Assembly: GCA_033807775.1 (NCBI GenBank) | Contig: CM066326.1 | Coordinates: 49,467,617-49,531,616, forward strand | Direction of reading: 5' to 3' | DNA from: Saussurea involucrata | Taxonomy: Eukaryota > Streptophyta > Magnoliopsida > Asterales > Asteraceae | DNA: 64,000 nt | In this document: positions 58,554 to 64,000 of the stretch, piece after piece | Layout of the letters: each line of letters starts with the position of its first letter | Numbering within the stretch: the stretch's first letter is position 1 | Program-made: the position numbers and the translations under genes | The notes under the pieces: generated by a model | Told to the model about the DNA's origin: nothing | What the model saw: only the letters and a program-made list of their open reading frames with translations | Database searches by the model: none

Positions 58554-58558
58554 AGAAG
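58554..58558. other. Right target-site duplication of the C array (agaag)
   Basis: It matches 21691-21695. Removing the array and one copy rejoins the Lys-rich codons of the B aORF. Confidence 0.9.
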
Positions 58559-60098
58559 AAAACCCACAAGAAAACTACAGAGGACACCTCTACCTCTGCT
58601 GCTCAACTATCCCCTCCTCATACAACAGAAGTTGGATCATCTGCTCCTCCCCCTCCTCCAAAAGAAAAGAAGAAACGAAAACATAAGTCTTCTGAGGAGG
58701 ATGTCCCCAAACCAAAGAAATGGAAGAGCAAGAAGAAATCTAAAAAGCCCCATACTCCTCTGCGAACCATTACAGATGATACGGAAATGGTCGAAGAAAC
58801 CAATGAACAACCTCTACTCTATCCTTCACCTATCCACTATGCAGAAGATCAAGGTGACTTCTCTGCCTTCCTCCAACAACCCAGAATTGTTGACTCCCTA
58901 GATACTTCTGCCTGGAACACAGAAGCCCTCTCCAATCAATCAACAGAAGCTCCAAACTTCAGAATCTCTTCTGACTTGGAAGAGGATGACCAAACTCCTC
59001 AAAATATTCAGATTGAAACGCCAGAAGTACTACATAACCCCTTTCTCCAAAGAGGATTTGATGTCCTAAGAGCAAGTCCAGAGGATCAGGTTAAAACCCC
59101 ACCTTTCACAGTTGCAGAAGTGGATTCTGATGAAAAAGAAGCCGAACAAGTAGACGAAGGACCTCTGCATCCCCATGTACGTCAATTAATTGGCTCTCAT
59201 CCAATGTACAACTCTTTACTCACTGGGGCAGAAGCATCCACAGAAGTTAGGATAGAAAAAGAGGTTGAGACTATAGATGGAGAAGAAGTGGTTGGATGCT
59301 CCACAGAAGCAGAAACTAGAACTGATGCCTGGAATAGAAGAGGCACACTCCCACAACCAACTCCCAGTGCATCCCACGTGTCTATTACCGCCAGTCTAGT
59401 GGCAGAAGGTAATATTGAACAAGAGCAGCACGGCTCGACCCCAACCCAAACTGACCGGGCAAAGGTAACCCTTTCTACCTCTATGCCAATCTTAGCCGGG
59501 GAAACCATTCCAGGGGAGTCCTCTCTAAAGGACTTGCCCTTAGTAAGTGATCAATTGCCCCAGATCACAACAGAAATCCCAACAGAGGAATTTGTTTCCT
59601 CTGACACGCACACACACGTAAGTCCAACAGGCCCTTCAGAGGGGCCTAGAGTGCACGAAGACGAAGGGATTCTAGACAAATCCCAAGTCAACTTGAGGAT
59701 ACTCTTGTACCCACCTCTGGAGTGGATCAAGACATCGTCCTTAACAGAACCTCTATAGAGTTTGAAGCTGAAAAAGCCTCTGCTCGAGGATTATAGGGAA
59801 GTCCTTCCGCTCTCAACATACAAACAGGAGTGAAAGAAGGCGTCTCAGGAACAGAGACACACTCTGGGGACGAGTGTGTTCCCCCAGAGGTTACACCAAG
59901 TCCACATGTATCAAGGGATGAGTTCTAAATCCTTGTCACCTCTGTGGACAACACATTGAAAGAGTTGAAAAGCTCTTTTGATTCTTTTGCAGGCACAACC
60001 TCAACGGCCTTAAACGAAATGAACACCAAAATGGAAAACTTGTCCACAGAGGTGCAAATTGTTCTAGCCTAGATGAGAACTGCTGCGACTACCTCTAC
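58559..60098 (+). pseudogene. Element B aORF, 3' part (truncated by element D)
   Basis: It continues the B aORF with Lys/Arg clusters (KEKKKRKHKSSEED; KKWKSKKKSKK), then the acidic/Ser/Thr-rich middle colinear with A (QGDFSAFLQQP; RGFDVLRASPEDQVK; GCSTEAETRTDAWN). A 1-nt deletion near 59685 shifts frame, ending the open stretch at 59756-59758, and more stops follow. At 60098 it breaks inside the Ala/Thr-rich coiled-coil-like part, at the position equal to A about 8378. Confidence 0.75.
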
Positions 60099-60410
60099 TG
60101 TCAGGATCGATTCTTAACAAGAATTAAACTTCTTAGAAACATAATTTAGAGAATCTTGCGGAATAGAACTCTAAATCAATTAAAGAACAATCAATAGAAT
60201 TCAACACACGGTATATATCAAACTGTATTACTCACAAGCTTTACACCAAACCTCAATCTTGTTGAACAGGCTCAACAAGACGACTTCTACTTCTCTAGAA
60301 ATAGGGTTCTTACACCTTGAGGTTAAATCTCTTATAAAAACAATATCGAATTGCTTTTCACACGTATATTAACTTGTCTATCATCTATTCTAATAGCTAT
60401 CTATCAATAC

Positions 60411-60418
60411 TATTTATA
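60411..60418 (-). promoter_or_regulatory. TATA box of the D LTR
   Basis: TATAAATA on the minus strand, about 455 bp into the LTR and about 120 bp past the motif array. Confidence 0.6.
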
Positions 60419-60535
60419 CAGAAATAATTACAAGATAACTACCAAAAGTAACTTGATCTTCTGAATCTTCGTTAAACATATCTTGATCAATTCCTTCTTT
60501 GTCTCCAAAAGTATCGCATACCAAACTTATCAAGT

Positions 60536-60851
60536 CAGCAGTATTAACCTTCATTCTTCATAAGCAGTACTAACAATCTTCAGCAGTATTAACCGATTTC
60601 ATCTCCAGCAGTATTAACAATGACTTGACTTAGCAGCATTAACGACCTTCAGCAGTATTAACCTTCACAGTCTTCTAGCAGTAGTATCTCAGCTCAGCAG
60701 TACTAACCATGTCTTGTAGTAGTAATTTGGTCTAGCAGTACTAACCGTGTATACGCAGTAGTAATCTTGCCCAGCAGTATTAACTTTCTTCTGGCAGTAT
60801 TAATGTAGACTTAGCAGTAGAAATCATGGACTAGCAGCACTATCCATACTT
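60536..60851 (-). repeat. Motif array in D U3 (about 15 units of GTTAnTACTGCT)
   Basis: On the plus strand the units read AGCAGTATTAAC, AGCAGTACTAAC, AGCAGCATTAAC, AGCAGTAGTAAT and close variants, all in one orientation, about every 20 bp but not at fixed spacing. Spacer sequences between units differ, so this is not an ordinary tandem repeat. Confidence 0.8.
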
Positions 60852-60873
60852 AGCTCATTTTCAGTTCCCAACA

Positions 60874-60885
60874 ATCTCCCCCTAA
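60874..60885 (-). other. Polypurine tract of element D
   Basis: The minus strand reads TTAGGGGGAGAT and abuts the LTR start. The AGGGGGAGAT core is the same as in family C. Confidence 0.9.
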
Positions 60886-60935
60886 CTTGACTTTTAGGAA
60901 AAGAAGTCAAGTTCTTCAAATGATGCTACCAAAAC

Positions 60936-63638
60936 TTAGTCATCATATAAGCATAGATCAGGACTTAAACCTAGACTCTGATTTACAATCCTTCTTACCA
61001 AGAATCTTCCCATAGCAGAGTCTTTGTTGCAGACCAATTTTACATGTAACATCCCTTTCAGTCTTTTCATGCAGTGTTTGTAGATTTCATCCACCAGATA
61101 ATACTCCTGATATGTGTTGTCAAAGGATATAACATACACTCCACAATTTTCATAGAGCATCCAGTGGGTTACTGCTTGAAAAGGTCTTGCTGTTATGTGC
61201 TGAACTACTTCTGGTCTGAACATTAGGCATAGGTATTCTAACACCATCTTTGTGATAGACATACCTCTTTCTGTCAACATGTTACCATAGATCTGCATGC
61301 CTACTTTGAACATCTCTTCCAAGTCAGATCTTGAGCATCTTCTTACAAATTGTCCCCATGTTTTGTAGACTTCAAACTGCCCATCAGCTCTCTTGAGTCT
61401 GATATACTCCTTTCTCTCATCTATCAAAGTATCCCAGTGACTGATTTCAGGAGGTTGTGAATCTAATGGAGTCACTTTGATTGGTTCAGTATCAACCATA
61501 GTGATGTACAAGTCACATTGTTCATTGCTAAGTGATTGTGCATTACTGGATTGACCTGTCTTACTATCTCCTTGTCCTTCATCCTTGGCAACTTCTTCCT
61601 TTTCTTTCTCTTCTACCACTGGTTTCTCAACAGGTTCTACCCTTTGCTTCTTTACAAACTTCCTTTTAGTAGCCACAGACTTTGTTCTCTTTCTGCTGAA
61701 CACCATCTTTGCATCCTTAGTTTCTTCCTGTTTCTTGGCAGTTGGAGGTGTATCATGTTTGGCTTTGATTAAAGCCTCTGCAACCTCCACTTCTTCTACT
61801 GTAAGCTTCTCTGTTACTGTTTTAGCTTCTGTTTCTGTTACTGCTTTCTTTGTAGATTGAGCAGCATTAACTGTGTCTGCTGCTTGCTTAGAGTCAGCAG
61901 CATTAACAGTTTCTGCTGCTACTTCAGTTTCTGCTTCTTTTGGAACTTCAGTTACTGCTGCCTTTACAGTTTCTGCTTCTTTAACAAGCTCTTCCACCTT
62001 TTCTGTCTCCCCCTTATTCTGTGCACTAGACTCCCCCTTAAACTGTGCATTATCAATTTCCATCTCAGTCTCCATCTGAACTGTCTCCCCCTCAACTTGT
62101 AGACCCTTCATATTCAGTTCTGCTTCTGATTCTGACTCTGACTCCCCCTTTTTGGGAGCATCATCAGTTGGAATTCTTCTTCTCAGCACAAATCTTGCCT
62201 TTTTCTTTCTGTGCAACAACTTGGTGACCATCTTCTTGAGCTTCTCAATTTGAGACTGTTGGTAGGTGACCACAGTCTTCAGTTGCTCAATCTCCTTCTT
62301 CTGTGCCATAACATCCAAGTTGACATTTCCAATGGTTTCCATCAATTCATCATAGTTATATCTATCCTCACCTTGTTTAGAAGTGTTTACCTTCTTTAAA
62401 GGATCCTTGGAAGTTTTAGCAGAAGCCTTCTGCCTAGCAGAAGCACTAACTGCCCCCTTGGTTTCTTGGCACCTGGGTCCTCTTAATGATTTCTCATTTA
62501 GAGTTGCCATGGGGAAGGTCTTATTTATGTTACCACTGTCCTTCTCTGTGCTAGCAGAAGTAGTGGCAGCCTTAGCACCCATATGCTCATCCTTCTCCTT
62601 AGAGAGCACCTTCTTGGGCTTGGGAGACACCCCTGTGGTTTCCCTGTTGATATTCTCAATTGGAGAATGCTCCAACTGAGGGCTTAAAGGCTTAGGGCTC
62701 TGAGTAGGTACATCAAGGGAAGGAACCTTGTGCACCTTCCTTCTTTGAAACTTGTTGGATAAAACAGGAGTGGGCTTTTGAAGTATGTGCTGAGGGATAT
62801 TTATAGTGAGTGAAGGTAGGGGTTGGCCATCAGTGGGATGATCTAATGAGGGCCTTGATCCTGATGCCATACCTTCAGAGGGGTGGGACACAACCATCAT
62901 TGTAGAGAACAATGGTGTGTCAACTCCTTCCGAGTCCCTAGGAATTCTTCTCATATTTGAGAAAACCTTCCCTTTAGGGGGTTTGGGTACATATACCTCA
63001 GTAAACTGAGGTAAGTCCATCAATTCCTTGTTAATAACTTCTTGCACAAACCTTGGATACATGTAAAAGCTCTTTTTGGATTCCAAGTTTGATACAAGAT
63101 CATTAAAGATCATAGCTGAAAAATTGTACTTTCTGGCAGTGGATAAGCAGACCAGGGCATATGCAATGGGACTGCTGAACTCACTCCATCCAGTAGTTTT
63201 CATGGAAATACAGTGCATCAGGGTATGAACAAGAAATCTCCATTGGTTGAAAATTTTTGACTTGTAGAATTTAAAAACACCAATGGGACCTTCATACCCC
63301 ATTCTTTGTAAAGTCGAATATAGGTCATCAGAAGATAGAGAGGTTATACCTGAGGCATCATCCAAGTGAAGAGAGATGCGAATAACCTCCTCTATGACTT
63401 TCAAGGGTTTATCACAAACCCTTGTTCAAATGGTTTTCTGCCCTTCTTCGAAACTAACAGTGGCATTCTCCCAAAATTGCGTCTGATGTTCGATATAGAT
63501 GGTTGGGTTCACCGTTAGGGCATAAGAGATGTGCGAGGATTTAAGAAAATCGACGATATCGTGGAATCCCGCAGCTTGTTTCGGCTTCTGAAGCATGGCT
63601 ATTTCATTGTGCTCATCAACAAACTCCCTTTGAGCCAT
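60936..63638 (-). CDS. aORF of element D (900 codons, one internal stop)
   Basis: ATG at 63638-63636; the frame is single except for TGA at codon 71 (63428-63426). The N-terminal domain has EFVDEHN, FHDIVDFLKSS and TQFW (Q54), then WRFLVHTLMHC and FYMYPRF, matching blocks of the C aORF. A coiled coil (KKEIEQLKTVV... IEKLKKMVTKL) lies at about 440-480, followed by RKKKARFVLRRR; another basic cluster is KRKFVKKQR. An acidic Ala/Glu/Val-rich middle follows the coiled coil. The C-terminus (LKRADGQFEVYKTW; SRSDLEEM; YYLVDEIYKH) is compact. From memory it resembles a very common Asteraceae retroelement protein sometimes mislabelled synaptobrevin/longin-like. Function is unknown. Confidence 0.75.
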
Positions 63639-63751
63639 TGTATCTGAAAATCCTTGAGCAAACACAGAAATTCTTGGGAGAATAGGTTAGACAGAGAGTG
63701 AGAGAGAATCGAGTTCAAAGAGACGTTATGAGCGAAGGCGGGCTTACAGGG

Positions 63752-63759
63752 TATTTATA
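63752..63759 (-). promoter_or_regulatory. TATA box upstream of the D aORF
   Basis: TATAAATA on the minus strand, 121 nt before the ATG, almost the same distance as in A (122) and B (124). The motif array starts directly upstream. Confidence 0.6.
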
Positions 63760-63760
63760 C

Positions 63761-63998
63761 GCAGTATTAACCCTAGAATTAACAAAAGCAGTATTAACCA
63801 CTCAAAGCAGTATTAACTACCCCAAAGCAGTAGTAACTGCAGAGCAGTAGTAATCACAGGGCAGTATTAACTACAAAGGAGGTATTAACTTACACAAGCA
63901 GTATTAACTCAGACTAGCAGTAGTATTAACTAAAGATACAGGCAGTAGTAACCATGCACAAGCAGTAGTAACTATGCACTGGCAGTAGTAACATGCCC
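63761..63998 (-). repeat. Motif array upstream of the D aORF (about 12 units)
   Basis: The same words as in the LTR array (plus strand AGCAGTATTAAC and AGCAGTAGTAAC), all in the same orientation, spaced about 15-25 bp, and continuing to the window edge. The array is larger than what is seen here. Confidence 0.8.
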
Positions 63999-64000
63999 TC

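Larger units (their letters stand above)
11292..60098 (+). mobile_element. Element B: decayed Sirevirus-like element, interrupted by the C array and by D
   Basis: Leader, gag, pol and the aORF 5' half lie at 11292-21695. The aORF resumes at 58559 after the 36.9-kb C insertion and is cut again at 60098 by element D. The parts belong together because B 20472-21695 plus 58559-60098 align end to end with the uninterrupted A aORF at 5564-8390. Confidence 0.85.
60099..60873 (-). repeat. 3' LTR of element D (775 bp)
   Basis: On the minus strand it runs TGTTGGGAAC...GATCCTGACA, preceded by a polypurine tract. U3 (60851-60536) is packed with GGTTAATACTGCT-like words; the TATA box follows at 60418-60411. 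The left edge is set by loss of homology with the A aORF. Confidence 0.85.
60099..64000 (-). mobile_element. Element D: 3' end of a minus-strand Sirevirus-like element
   Basis: In minus orientation the order is a motif array with TATA box, aORF, polypurine tract and 3' LTR. The 5 bp outside the LTR (tctac, 60094-60098) should recur beyond the far LTR. Its gag and pol should lie to the right of 64000. Confidence 0.85.

Noticed and set aside
58494..58901. Plus-strand 135-aa frame across the LTR4 end
   Set aside because: It is out of frame with the B aORF; the Lys-rich 409-aa frame matches A.
60536..63998. D motif arrays as CRISPR or centromeric satellite
   Set aside because: Units are short and variable, spacing is irregular, and they lie in LTR and promoter positions of a retroelement.
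1..64000. Host single-copy genes
   Set aside because: Every long frame belongs to gag, pol or an aORF of a retroelement, or is a shadow of one.

Overview
The window is plant repetitive DNA made almost entirely of Ty1/copia LTR retrotransposons. The evidence is the PR-IN-RT-RNase H order, initiator-Met tRNA primer sites (TGGTATCAGAGC), AGGGGGAGAT polypurine tracts next to TGTTG LTR ends, and long gag genes with CCHC knuckles. A large extra gene (aORF) after pol points to the Sirevirus (SIRE/Maximus) lineage. I see no host gene, tRNA, rRNA or CRISPR. The minus-strand aORF at the right end resembles, from memory, proteins common in daisy-family genomes, so a dicot and probably Asteraceae is my guess. 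The species cannot be read from the sequence.

Layout. 1-965: 5' end of a minus-strand element (E), with leader, primer site and a complete 720-bp LTR, inserted just before the protease of element A. 966-10468: element A (+), decayed pol then decayed aORF. 10469-11291: an LTR shared by A and the next element, B. 10831-12117: a tandem duplication that gives B two LTR ends and two primer sites. 12241-21695: B gag, pol and the 5' half of its aORF, all broken. 21696-58553: a 36.9-kb array of family C, LTR-body-LTR-body-LTR-body-LTR, bounded by one 5-bp target duplication (AGAAG). 58559-60098: the rest of B's aORF. 60099-64000: the 3' end of a minus-strand element (D), with LTR, polypurine tract, aORF, a promoter-like segment and a dense short-motif array running off the window.

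How it fits together. A and B are old and carry many lesions, some shared. E, C and D inserted into them later. C is youngest: its LTRs differ at about two bases by eye, and all gag and pol frames are open. Copy 2 of C carries the gag markers of copy 3 and the aORF markers of copy 1, as expected if unequal crossing-over turned a two-body array into three.

The signal I find most interesting is shared by the families. Each has a private short DNA word (CAGAG/CTCTG in A, B and E; CGCTGA/TCAGCG in C; GGTTAATACTGCT-like in D). It is concentrated upstream of the LTR TATA box and, most clearly in D, again upstream of a second TATA box preceding the aORF. The aORF proteins carry basic, nuclear-localisation-like clusters and coiled coils, and I see no obvious membrane segment. 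This suggests a self-regulating or anti-silencing module rather than an envelope, but that function is inference.
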